DNA from: Pomphorhynchus laevis
Lineage: Eukaryota > Acanthocephala > Palaeacanthocephala > Echinorhynchida > Pomphorhynchidae
Length of the DNA: 64,000 nt
Reading direction: 5' to 3'
NCBI GenBank assembly: GCA_012934845.2
Contig: WNNJ02003078.1
Location: forward strand, 62,001-126,000
The notes under the pieces are model-generated. The model made no database searches. It was given only the letters and a program-made list of their open reading frames with translations, and was not told where the DNA came from. A program made the translations under genes and the position numbers. How positions within the stretch are numbered: the first letter of the stretch is position 1; every line of letters begins with the position of its first letter. Of this stretch, positions 50,930 to 60,745 are shown one piece after another.

Positions 50930-53095
50930 TGTCCACTGTAACTGGTTCTAAGCGTAGCTGGAATGTCACAGCCATTTCAAATATCAGTGGGGGTCCATCA
51001 AGGAAGTGCTCTCTCACCGGCATTATTCAACACAGTTATGAACGATATAACGCGTGATATCTAAAATTCGATTCCATTTACCATTCTTTACGCTGATGAT
51101 GTCTGGCTGGCGGCAAACAACAAAAAGGATCTGTCAAGGCCTTACCATACGAGACACTAACAACGCAACACCGCCCAATAATTGCAGTCATGAAAATCAA
51201 GCCACCGCAGCAAAACGTGATGGAAAATCGCACGGGACCATCAAGAACCAAATGGTGGAATTTTGGCGATAGGGAAGCAGAGATAATCTCGAGGATACGG
51301 CTTCCCAAAGTAACCACAATTAAAGAAACGTGGAGCAAGACTGCACATATAGTACTTACCATAGTGGATAAGACACTTGGTCGTACAAAAGCCGGTAAAA
51401 GATACATTAAGCGCGATACGTGGCTCTGGACTGAAGATGTGAAATTGAAAGTCAAGGATAAGAAACGAATGTTCCATATATATCTCGGCGACAAGACACA
51501 GGCAAATTTGCATGCATACCACCTAGCCAAGAGAAATTAAAAAAGGCCGTTGCGATTGCCAGAGCTGTACACTACGATAAGGTGCACAAAAGACTCGATA
51601 CACGCGATGGTGAACGAGGCCTATTTCGGCTTGTGAAGCGAAGGCATCAAAACACGCAGGACATCGAAAAGTTTTACTGCATTAATGGAAGGTACGGCAA
51701 ACTAATAATTAATCGAGAGAAAGTTCGAGATAGATGGCGTGATCATTTTGAGGAAATCTCAAATGAAGAGTTTCCGCATCTACCGATCCCAAAATTTGCA
51801 GAAACGTCCGGTCCATTACCTCAAATAAGTGAGGACGAGGTGAAAGATGCATTAAAGCGTATGATGACTAGCAAAGCCACAGGTCCAGACGACATTGCGA
51901 CTGAGTTCTGAAAAGCCAAAAGCTGGGATCCAATCCCCTGGCTAACCAGTTTCTTCAACAAGATTATTGATGAGTATAGGATACCGAGCGACTGGCAGAG
52001 CAGCACCACGATACCAATATGGAAAAAGAAGGGGAACGCAGCGGACTGTTCAAGTCACCGTCCAATTCGACTGCTCTCGCAAACGATGAAAATATTTGAA
52101 TGAATTCTAGATAAGCGTATCCGTGACATTGCTGATATCACCGTAAACCAAACAGGATTCGTAAAAACTGTGCCACCACTGACGCTATCCACGCAGCACG
52201 ACTGCTCCTAGAAAAACACTTGAAGAAAAATCAGCCGCTCCACGTTGTATTCATGGATTTGGAAAAGGCTTTTGATCGTGTACCACATGAATTAACATGG
52301 TATGCGCGGCGTCAGCATCAAGTCCCGGAACATCTAATCCGATGGGTGATGCTGCTCTACGAGAATACCGAAAGTCGGGTTCTAAGCACAGCTGGAATGT
52401 CACAGCCATTTCAAATATCACTGTGGTTCATCAAGGAAGTGCTTTCTGACCGGCATTATTTAACACAGTTATGAACGCTATAACGCGTGATATCCAAAAG
52501 TCGATTCCATACACCATTCTTTACGCTGACGATGTCTGGCTGGCGGCGGACAACAAAAAGGACCTGGAGGAATCAACTAATGTATGGAATAACCGACTCG
52601 CACAATACGGACTACGACTTAATCTAGACAAGACCGAATACCTCACAACAGACCCACATAAAAGTGGCACCATCAATATTAATGGCTTTGACCTGAGACG
52701 TACGGACCGGTTCAAGTACCTCGGAACCATACTCTCGGCAAGCGGCGACGTGACTTATGAAGTCAATGCACGAATAAGCTCAGCGTGGACAAAATGGCGA
52801 GCGACGACAGGTGTTTTATGTAACCGTCGCATCAAGGATCACCTGAAATCAAAGATCTACCGCTCAATCATTCGCCATGTACGGCACAGAGTGCTTGCCT
52901 ATTACCAAGGCAGCGGAACGACGCTTTGCGGTCATGGAGACGAAAATGCTGCGGTGGAAAGTGCAATTACCAGGTATGACCACCTGAGAAATATTAGACA
53001 TCCTCCGAAGATACGGCGTCGCTCCTACCGTAAATAAAATGCAAGGGGCCATACTCCGGTGGTATGGACACGTGTTGCGGAGTGAAAAGAGTAAG
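50930..53095 (+). mobile_element. RTE-type LINE, two overlapping decayed copies
   Basis: 50930-51135 holds an RT piece (GMSQPFQISVGVHQGSALSPALFNTVMNDITRDI...YADDVWLAANNKKDL). From 51140 an RTE starts again at the EN-RT linker (RTKWWNFGDREAEIISRIRLPKV, then RAVHYDKVHKRLDTRDGERGLFRLVKRRHQNTQDIEKFYCI). It proceeds through the RT (ISEDEVKDALKRMMTSKATGPDDIATEF; TIPIWKKKGNAADCSSHRPIRLLSQTMKIFE; HVVFMDLEKAFDRVPHELTWYARRQHQVPE; TILYADDVWLAADNKKDLEE) to the C-terminal GVAPTVNKMQGAILRWYGHVLRSEK near 53095. The same RT block occurs twice, so there are two copies or an internal duplication. There are many frame breaks. Related to but distinct from the RTE at 45769. Confidence 0.8.
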
Positions 53096-54390
53096 AGGGT
53101 ATGAGGGGAACGCAGCGATAGCGAGGTGGGGCGAGTGTCGTCTAAGAAAGGAAGGTTGATGAACGATGGGTAGCCGACAGCGATGAGACGAAAAGTAACG
53201 AGAAGGCGGAGTTTGATGCGGATGTGAATGGTGGGCCAGGAGAGTTGGGCAAAATATGTGGATGTGTGGCCTAAGCGAATAAGACGAAAGAGCACTCAAA
53301 CGGCGGTGTTGATTATTCGTTGTAGGGGTAGGATGATGGATTTTGGAGAATTGGCGAAAAGGCTAAGGCAGTAATCGATTTTAGGGAAAAGAAGCGATGA
53401 AAGAAGAGACATACAAGAACGGAAGTCGATAAGGGGGCGGATACGGCGGATGTCACGAAGAATTAAGTTAGACGAGCGGACCTTGTCACGGACGAAGGGT
53501 TTAAGGGAAAGGTGATCATCGAAATGGAAGCCTAAGAAAGTGAGATTGTGGACTATGGGGATGATCGATGAGGCAAAATATACAGTGGGAGGAGATATGT
53601 TTGGTTTACGGGGGAGGATCCACATTATTTGTTGGACTTTTCGGGGTTTTAGAACGATATGGAGATTTGAGAGACGTTTATAGATAGAAGAAAGTGAGTT
53701 GGATGCAGAATTGCCGATATTGTGTATGCGATGTGCGGGTGCATGATCATAGATTAGAATGTCATCGGCGTATTGCATGACGTTAAAGGAGTAGGGTTTG
53801 ATAAACGGGTAGAAATCGCCAAGCAGAAGAGAGAAAAGCAGGGGACCTAGCACTGAACCTTGTGGGACCCCGCAAAAAAATAGGGATTGGAGTAGAGGAT
53901 GATTAATTAGAACAGACGCGAAAGGACCGGTCGGATAGATATGAGGCAAACCATCCTACGGTTGAGGAAGAAAAGCCGTAATCATAACGAATGCCAGAAA
54001 GGAGGACGGAGTGGTCGACAATGTCGAATGCGGAGGAGAGGTCGAGGGCGATGAGAAGACTATATAGAGCCTTGTCTTGAGAAATGAGTAAGTCGTTGTA
54101 CACTTTTATGCATGCGATTTCTGTGGAGTGATTAGAGCGGAAAGCGGATTGGAAAGGAGGGTACAGATTGGATGAGGAGAGATAAGCGTTGATCTGTATT
54201 AAGATGAGGCGTTCTAAGAGCTTAGAAAGAGTAGGGAGTAGTGAAATGGGGCGATAGCTAGAAGGAAGGGAGGGGTCGATCGATTGTTTCTTAAGGAGGG
54301 GACGAACGATTGCGGATTTCCAGTGTGAAGGGAAGATATGACTGCGGATGGACGAGTTAAACAAGGTTGTGAGAAATGGGGATATCGATG
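53096..54390 (-). mobile_element. L2-like LINE RT fragment, minus strand
   Basis: Two long frames: 53903-54364 ([118 protein letters not shown]) and 53296-53949 (FCGVPQGSVLGPLLFSLLLGDFYPFIKPYSFNVMQYADDILIYDHAPAHRIH, FLGFHFDDHLSLKPFVRDKVRSSNLILRDIRRIRPLIDFRS). Very close to the copy at 33379-34572, so both are fairly young. It is cut at its 3' side by RTE sequence at about 53095. This copy retains the RT segment that the hAT-split copy has lost. Confidence 0.85.
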
Positions 54391-54870
54391 AACATATGGA
54401 TTTTAATATGTGAGCAGGCAGGGAGTTATGCTTTAGTTATGACATGATTTCATGTGAACATAGAATACAGTCATTTCACATTTTCTATGATTTCTGGCTG
54501 TTATTCTTCAACAGAATAACAGCAGGTGCTCCTTTTATAAAGGTATGGAAAAAGTCTAGTTAAAACTGCTTTATAAAGGAAATGGAAATCCTTTAAAGGA
54601 AAATCCATATAGCACGAATTCATATCAAGGCATATCAATTCTTAGTCGCAACATGCTCTTTATTAACATTCACACGATAAAATCAAATAAAATATTCTTT
54701 ATCTTATAAATTTTTACAAGATGTAATGATATTGCGAATGATAATTGTAGTGGACATGAATGTTTCGTCAGTTGTCTGCTCAATGTTAGCAAAAGACCGA
54801 TAAAAAGTCAACATTTCGTCGTAGATTTGAAACTGATTTTTACGTCTTCTACAATACGCTAATAGAGCGA
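54391..54870. other. Unassigned spacer
   Basis: About 480 bases with no gene I can support. Small inverted words (GCTGTTATTCTT..AACAGAATAACAGC near 54500) form a short hairpin. TTTATAAAGG occurs three times between 54530 and 54600. It could be the linker region of one of the neighbouring LINEs in decayed form. Confidence 0.3.
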
Positions 54871-55610
54871 TCATTTGTCGATTTTTATTCCAGGAAGAAA
54901 ACCGTGTTGAGAAGACGACATTATTCCGAGTTCCCTCAAGTGATGCCTGATTCGGGCGTCGATCAACTTTTTAAGCACTTTGCATAGAGAACTAGTCAGG
55001 CTGATTGGTCTATAGTCAGTACAAGCCGTTGCAATGGTTTTCTTTGGGATCGGAACTACGATGGCAGTTTTCCAGACATCAGGAACACATCCACTGGTCA
55101 AACTGTTCTCAAAAATAGCAAGAAGAGAAGGAGCCAAATATCTAGATAAATTCTTCAAGAGAAACGGAGAAATGTCATCAGGGCCAGTAGAGCTAAATGG
55201 GTCAAGCTGATCAAGCTGACTTACAATCTCACTAATCGTTACTGGAAGAAAACGCGAAGATTGCCCTAATGCTACACCATGCGAAATGATAGAAGCTCTA
55301 GGTGAATTATTTGCCGGTAGCGAAAAAGACGTAGCAAGGCATTCCACAATACCACTCTGAGAAGTTATCACACATCCCCTCGCATTAAGGACATACTTGA
55401 TTTCTGTGTTAAGGGTTCTATTACGACGAATATAAGCCCAGAATAGTTTTGGATTTCGTGTTACATTATTAGCTATAGACGATTCCAATGGATATCGTTT
55501 TGTTGCTTTCACTCTAGTACAAAGATTTCGAACATATTTATATCTGGCAGAGAAACTAGAGTCAGAACACTTAAGCTTCTATGAATAATTTCGTGAACTT
55601 ATTAGTTGTC
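54871..55610 (-). pseudogene. CR1/Jockey-like LINE fragment (linker and RT start)
   Basis: 213 codons: RYPLESSIANNVTRNPKLFWAYIRRNRTLNTEIKYVLNARGCVITSQSGIVECLATSFS, SSTGPDDISPFLLKNLSRYLAPSLLAIFENSLTSGCVPDVWKTAIVVPIPKKTIATACTDYRPISLTSSLCKVLKKLIDARIRHHL, SSSQHGFLPG. This is the EN-RT linker and the first RT blocks. The catalytic motifs A to C are missing because the copy ends just after QHGFLPG. The 5' side stops near 55600 with VRNLCTRVKATKRYP. Confidence 0.75.
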
Positions 55611-55975
55611 TGACGTCAGAATCTATTCATGCAGGTGACTTAGCACCATAAGAGGATTCGCGCATAGGGGCAAGAATATCAGATAATTTATTATAATTAT
55701 TATTTAAATTTTTTGGTCTCCGGAGTCCACGGTCAACACGAGGTACTCCCATGCGTAGTACATTCAAACACCCAGCCGACTCGTCTTCGTTGCTGTATCC
55801 AGTATCCAATACAGCAGTTTATTGCTTGACATTTTTTGACCCATTTGCGGGTAACCTTGATTGTATGCTTTACTAAAACAAACTTTTCCGTTAAAAAAAT
55901 TTTTTAATTTAAAAAAAAAAATTAAAAGTAAAATTTTACTTGAAGTAAATATTTTCTTAATTACAACATCTTACA
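55611..55975 (+). other. RLE-A 3' end (extreme C-terminus and 3' UTR)
   Basis: Plus-strand reading near 55730 gives RSPRSTRGTPMRSTFKHPADS, resembling the basic RSTRGHP end of RLE-A proteins, though it is short. The 3' UTR hairpin GACCCATTTGCGGGTAACC is at 55839-55857 (stem ACCC/GGGT). An A/T-rich tail follows to about 55975, then ATACACTTGAG and the next RLE-A leader. Confidence 0.5.
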
Positions 55976-57660
55976 ATAAATAACATACACTTGAGATCTA
56001 AAGTACGTACAATTGAAATTCTTAGCTGCTAACTAACAACTACTTACAATCGCAAATCTATCCAGAAGCTATATTGCTAGCTGAGGGAGTGACAATGCCT
56101 CGTGACAAACCGTCTACAAGTAGACCATGCTGCTCTTGTAACACTGATGCAGCAAGATGCAAAGGTTGCCGGTGCGCAAAAGCAGGCTCGAACTGCATAA
56201 ACTGCAGAGCTCCGAACTGTACTAGAAAGACGAAAACTGTATACAATGAACCTGTTCATCAACCTAGAGCAAATACTACCGCTAAAGTGCTAGAAATGCA
56301 TAATGCAACAAACCTCGATTCTATCGCCGAAGTCTCGAGCGTGTGTGCCTTGTCACCAATCAATTATGCTACCAATCAGAATCTATTTTGAAACACTGGT
56401 TTTACGGAGGTAATCAAATGAATCTCAAATCATTTTGCGCTTCCCAAATGTGGCGCCAGTCAGAAATTTATTGATCTTTTGAGTAAATGTTTTGAATATT
56501 TCATTCAGTCAAATGTATGCGCATACGATCCTCTAGTTCGATATACTATGCTATGTCAACTGCTATTGCAGAGGCCGCCAACGCGGAAGGTTAGCTTACT
56601 ACGAAAAACCCTAGAAAGAAGATTAACATTACTCATAGGGCTAGTGTAGATAGAGACCACTCAGAAGTACCCATAGAAACGACTCAGCATAATGTAGTCA
56701 AGCAGATAAGAGAAATGAACATAATAAAGTTTATCAGAATGGTGACGGAGATTACTAGTAACTCTAAAAATGATTTAAAGACAATTTTATGGAATGCCAG
56801 CATGAAAGGTGCCTACTCGTGGTTAACAGCAGGGTTTGTTGAGGGTTTGTTCATATCCTCCTCAGAATTCCACGACGCGATTTCAATAAGATACGACTGG
56901 AAACAGAATCGCTATTTGGGTGAGTGTGCGTGTGGAGTGTCTCTAACAACAATACACGCACTTTCATGCAAGATAGGCTGTTCCAACTTCATTCGTCACA
57001 AGTGTCGCTAATGAGATTGCTAGATCACTCAAGGAAACATGTCGACTCGTATGTACAGAACCAGTATTGATCCCGGTTCCTGACACAGTCATTTTTGAAT
57101 CTCAAGCCACATCACGGGACAGAGAGGCAAGATCAGATATAAGATGTACTGGCCTCTTCGGGAATCTGACGGAGCGGTCCTTTATGGACGTATGCGTTTT
57201 CAACAACCTAGCGCCGTCTTATTCCTTGGATACAATGAAGGATCCCTTCAAGTACCAAGAAAATCGGAAGCAGGCAAAATATACAGAGCGGATTGCGAAA
57301 ATAGAAAATGCTTCGTTTCACCCGTTGATTTTCTCAACTGTTGGTGGTATTGGAAAGATAGCGGACTCGATACTTAAGCGCATATCTTCACTTAAAGCGA
57401 GCAACAACAACCTTTCATATCCCGATTTGATCCGTCAAGAAAGAGCCAGGATTTCACTCCTTATTATAAAATCCACATCGATGGCTATGCGAAACAGGTA
57501 TCAGGAACCAGGAACTCTAATTCACGATAAGGACGCACCAATCTAAGTCGATTTGTACGATCAACTCCCTTTGAACTAAAAAATCAGAATTTGAATTGAC
57601 ACTTTGGACCCATTAGAGGGTAACCTTTAAGCTGTCTTATTTTTGAATAATTTATTATAA
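55976..57660 (+). mobile_element. RLE-A deletion derivative lacking the RT
   Basis: Leader ATTGAAATTCTTAGCTGCTAACTAACAACTACTTACAATCGC, ATG at 56095, and a finger MPRDKPSTSRPCCSCNTDAARCKGCRCAKAGSNCINCRAPNCTRK. Then come ALPKCGASQKFIDLLSKCFEYFIQ and RKVSLLRKTLERRLTLLIGLV to about 56645. The next coding (56715-57546) is the region after the RT: ASMKGAYSWLTAGFVEGLFISSSEFHDAISIRYDWKQN, the knuckle CACGVSLTTIHALSCKIG, and the endonuclease DREARSDIRCTGLFGNLTERSFMDVCVFNNLAPSYS. The whole RT and thumb (over 1.5 kb in the copy at 60779) is gone. The 3' UTR has GACCCATTAGAGGGTAACC at 57606-57624. Both ends survive, as expected for a non-autonomous derivative. Confidence 0.8.
57067..57546 (+). CDS. RLE-A endonuclease domain of the RT-less copy
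   Basis: 159 codons covering the restriction-like endonuclease. FESQATSRDREARSDIRCTGLFGNLTERSFMDVCVFNNLAPSYSLDTMKDPFKYQENRKQAKYTERIAKIENASFHPLIFSTVGGIGKIADSILKRISSLKASNNNLSYPDLIRQERARISLLIIKSTSMAMRNRY aligns end to end with the minus-strand copy at 47077. Conserved acidic residues (SDIRC, MDVCVF) and the Lys/Arg helix are present. A stop and frame change near 57010 separate it from the knuckle. Confidence 0.75.
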   Translation: MIPVPDTVIFESQATSRDREARSDIRCTGLFGNLTERSFMDVCVFNNLAPSYSLDTMKDPFKYQENRKQAKYTERIAKIENASFHPLIFSTVGGIGKIADSILKRISSLKASNNNLSYPDLIRQERARISLLIIKSTSMAMRNRYQEPGTLIHDKDAPI

Positions 57661-57927
57661 TTTAAAAAAATTTGAAAAAAAATTAATTTGAAAAATTTTA
57701 TTTGAAAAAAAAAATTATTATTTAAAATTTGAAAAATTTTATTTGAAAAAAAAATTTTGGTTTCTAATAAACATACACAAATTACAATTGAAATTCTTAG
57801 CTGCTAACTAACAACTACTTACAACACTGCTAGCAACTACTTACAATTAATATACACAATTGATAACATACATACAACAATCGATTGCCCCGAATAATCA
57901 CACAATTTCCTGTTTGAATTCAACGAA
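57661..57927 (+). other. A/T tail and RLE-A leader
   Basis: A run of A/T-rich 3' UTR (with repeated ATTTGAAAAA words) ends with AATAAACATACACAAATTAC. It is followed by the leader AATTGAAATTCTTAGCTGCTAACTAACAACTACTTACAACACTGC, almost identical to the leader at 56010. This is the 5' end of the next RLE-A element, whose coding region resumes at about 60745 after a LINE insertion. Confidence 0.6.
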
Positions 57928-60745
57928 CATTATTATTATTAATGTTTCAACAGCACATAAAAGCATGGCTTAATTGGCTGGTTCACTGCAGAAAAAAAGA
58001 AAATATAATAAAAGTATCACAAATACGGAAAAGCAGCTTTCCCCATGGCATTCCTCCATCCGTAATTTCTTTTTGAATTCGTTGATATTGCTACTGCACA
58101 CTGTTGACTCTCCAAGCCTATTCCACAGAGATACAACTCGCCGATCAAATTGGACAGCTCGTGATTTTCTTATCCTTTCACGTCGCAGGGTTAAACCATG
58201 GCCTCGGAGGATATTGGATGAGCGCAAATGAAGACAATCTCGAAGTGGATGATCCAAATCATTAAGAATTTGCCAGACCATACTCATATCGATGTACTGG
58301 CGGGTCCACGTGACAGTCTCAAGTCTAAGTGCTTTTAATCGATCAGGGTACGACAAAAATTTCAGTTGCGGTGCTAGCTTGGTAGCTCTATGAAGTACCC
58401 TCTCTGAACTAATATGTTCTTTTGAATTTTGGGGATACACACACGGCGCAGCATATAGAAGACGGCTCAACACATGAGCAAAGATTAGCGGACGTAGGGC
58501 AAATTGATTAAGTGCAATGAAAGTGCGTCGAAGTTGACCGATTATCCCCAACGCATTTGAACAAGCATGTTCAGTATGTGTGACGGTACTCAAATCACTG
58601 TTTATCCACACTCCCAAGTCCTTATATTTGTTCACTCGTTCTATATCACTGCTTTGAAAGCTATAATTAACTAAAGATTGAGCATTTCCGCCACGAACAC
58701 GTAAATGTTTGCATTTTGATATATTTACAATCAACCTATTGAGCAGAGCCCAATTTTCGACTTTATCGATATCCCGTTGCAGTTTGACTATATCATTGGG
58801 TGAACGAATTGCCCGCCAGATTTTCAAATCGTCTGCATATAAAAGCATCCGAGAATCAATAAATTCCGGGATATCGTTGATGTAGACACTAAATAACAAT
58901 GGACCCAATACTGAACCTTGAGGCACCCCTATATTACATGGCCGCGAAGAAGAGTAAAAATTATCTACATGCACACAATAACTACGATTGCTTAAAAACG
59001 ATTCAATCCATCTAACAAGCAAGAATGGAATGCCACTTTTCTCTAGTTTATTTAGGAGGAGTCTATGGTCTACTCTGTCAAATGCCTTAGAGAAATCGAA
59101 GAATATGATGTCAGTAGCAATTGATACGGCTTTATTAGCTGACCAATCAAGATGGGCAGCGAGTAGATTAGTAACTGTCGAATAACCCTTACGGAAACCA
59201 TGTTGCTCAGAAGCTATTACATTATTCTCACTATAAAACTTGGCCATATAACCATGTATAATTCGCTCTAACATTCTACAACATAAGCAAGTAATACTTA
59301 CTGGTCTATAATTGTCTACTGAAGATCTATCACCCTTTTTGAAGATGGGGTGAATGATCGATTGTTTCCACTCTTTTGGAAGATTCGTATCAATAATAGA
59401 TTGTCGAAATATGTTACAAAGTGGTGTATATATTGAGTCTGCTATTCGACGAAGATATATCGAAGGTAACAAATCAGCACCTTTGGAATTTGTCTCTTTA
59501 AGACGATGCAGTTCAGCTAAAACTTTCTCGGGAGTTATCAAATTAGCTATGTCTAAACTAGGATATGAAACACTAGCACCTCTTATCGTTTCACTGTTCT
59601 GGATAGGTTCAGAATACTCGTTTGTAGTCTCTTTGTACAAGTAAAAATGCCTTGAGAACATCTCAGCAAGGTCGTCTTCAATAACGCTATCAAAATATTG
59701 GCCAATTGTTTTATTAGCGTTCCTACTACTATTCACATATAGAAAGAGAGCTTTGGGATCATGTCTACAACTATGAGCTAGACCATTTTCAAATAAATAG
59801 CGCTTATGTCGCTTTAAAGAATTGAAGAAATTTCTCGCCTGCTTATAAACACCATATTCACAAAACCCACCCTTAAAGCATTTGAAACTGAAGTCACGAG
59901 CCTTCATCGCAGTAGCCAGCTCAGTATCAAACCAACGAGCGCTTTTCCGACTAGTCTTAGACTTCAAAGGTGAGAATTTTACCATTAGAGAATAAAGCGT
60001 CACGCGAAAATGATCCCAGGCCTCGTCAACTCCGACAACAGCCGGATCAGGCCAACTTACTCTATGCAGCTTTGATGTAATAGCATCATAGTTCGCCCGA
60101 AAAACATTAATCTGACGTTTGTACCGAGCATGATGAAACACCCTCATTTGTAAATTTAGCAAAACTTTAACTACACAGTGATCAGACAAACCAACAGGAG
60201 AATCATATTGGATACTACTGATTAATTGACTGTTTGTCGATAGGCAAAGATCAAGAAGGGAAGAACTACAACTTGAAAAGCGAGTATGTAAATCAACAAA
60301 TTGAGCAAGACCACAATAAGCAAAACACTCCATAAGGTCACAAGATTCACTATCACAAGTAGGAAGAACCGTATTCGAAGTCCATTCAACATCTGGCATA
60401 TTCAGATCCCCAATTATCACAGTATCACAATCTCCTCGCGTATACAACTCTATCTCTTCAATGAGTTTCTTAGATATTGCCTTAGGAGCACGATACACAA
60501 GACCCAGTATGATGGGTGAGCTGTTATCAAACTTCACCTGACACCACAAACTCTCAACTCTATCAATAGACGACTTACTCAAAACGCGCACCTTAACTTT
60601 GTCTCTCATAAAGAGAGCTACGCCACCACCCCTACCCCCTATCCGATCACTACGGAACAAAGAATAGCCTGGGATGGATACCTCAGCATCGGATACATCA
60701 CAATTAAGCCAAGATTCTGTAACACCAACAAAAAATAATTTTGAA
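57928..60745 (-). mobile_element. CR1/Jockey-like LINE inserted in an RLE-A leader, minus strand
   Basis: A minus-strand LINE truncated at its 5' side inside the endonuclease (near 60745: KLFFVGVTESWLNCDVSDAEVSIPGYSLFRSDR) and ending with a short AAT-type repeat tail (57928-57945), typical of CR1-like 3' ends. RLE-A leader lies on one side and RLE-A coding on the other, so the LINE inserted between the leader and the RLE-A start codon. The reading frame is open over most of its length, so this is one of the youngest elements here. Confidence 0.85.
57970..60660 (-). CDS. LINE ORF2: APE endonuclease and RT, 896 codons
   Basis: Endonuclease: RSDRIGGRGGGVALFMRDKVKVRV, ILGLVYRAP, TVIIGDLNMPDVEW, SLLDLCLST, GLSDHCVVKVLL (APE motifs, N-terminus missing). 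Linker: ARWFDTELATAMKARDFSFKCFK...RHDPKALFLYVNSSR. RT: SIIHPIFKKGDRSSVDNYRPVSITCLCCRMLERIIHGYM, EQHGFRKGYSTVTNLLA, DIIFFDFSKAFDRVDHRLL (A), IGVPQGSVLGPLLFSVYINDIPEF (B), LLYADDLKIWRAIRSP (catalytic YADD), VNKYKDLGVWINSDLSTVTHTEHAC. C-terminus: RRVVSLWNRLGESTVCSSNINEFKKKL. The first Met is not the true start because the 5' end is truncated. Apart from the truncation no break is visible. Confidence 0.85.
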   Translation of the reverse strand: MFRSDRIGGRGGGVALFMRDKVKVRVLSKSSIDRVESLWCQVKFDNSSPIILGLVYRAPKAISKKLIEEIELYTRGDCDTVIIGDLNMPDVEWTSNTVLPTCDSESCDLMECFAYCGLAQFVDLHTRFSSCSSSLLDLCLSTNSQLISSIQYDSPVGLSDHCVVKVLLNLQMRVFHHARYKRQINVFRANYDAITSKLHRVSWPDPAVVGVDEAWDHFRVTLYSLMVKFSPLKSKTSRKSARWFDTELATAMKARDFSFKCFKGGFCEYGVYKQARNFFNSLKRHKRYLFENGLAHSCRHDPKALFLYVNSSRNANKTIGQYFDSVIEDDLAEMFSRHFYLYKETTNEYSEPIQNSETIRGASVSYPSLDIANLITPEKVLAELHRLKETNSKGADLLPSIYLRRIADSIYTPLCNIFRQSIIDTNLPKEWKQSIIHPIFKKGDRSSVDNYRPVSITCLCCRMLERIIHGYMAKFYSENNVIASEQHGFRKGYSTVTNLLAAHLDWSANKAVSIATDIIFFDFSKAFDRVDHRLLLNKLEKSGIPFLLVRWIESFLSNRSYCVHVDNFYSSSRPCNIGVPQGSVLGPLLFSVYINDIPEFIDSRMLLYADDLKIWRAIRSPNDIVKLQRDIDKVENWALLNRLIVNISKCKHLRVRGGNAQSLVNYSFQSSDIERVNKYKDLGVWINSDLSTVTHTEHACSNALGIIGQLRRTFIALNQFALRPLIFAHVLSRLLYAAPCVYPQNSKEHISSERVLHRATKLAPQLKFLSYPDRLKALRLETVTWTRQYIDMSMVWQILNDLDHPLRDCLHLRSSNILRGHGLTLRRERIRKSRAVQFDRRVVSLWNRLGESTVCSSNINEFKKKLRMEECHGESCFSVFVILLLYFLFFCSEPAN

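Noticed and set aside
51083-51100. CTGATGATG hits as hammerhead cores (also 22810, 46540, 52530)
   Set aside because: These are the codons of the RT YADD box or random LINE sequence; no GAAA or pairing strands are placed correctly.
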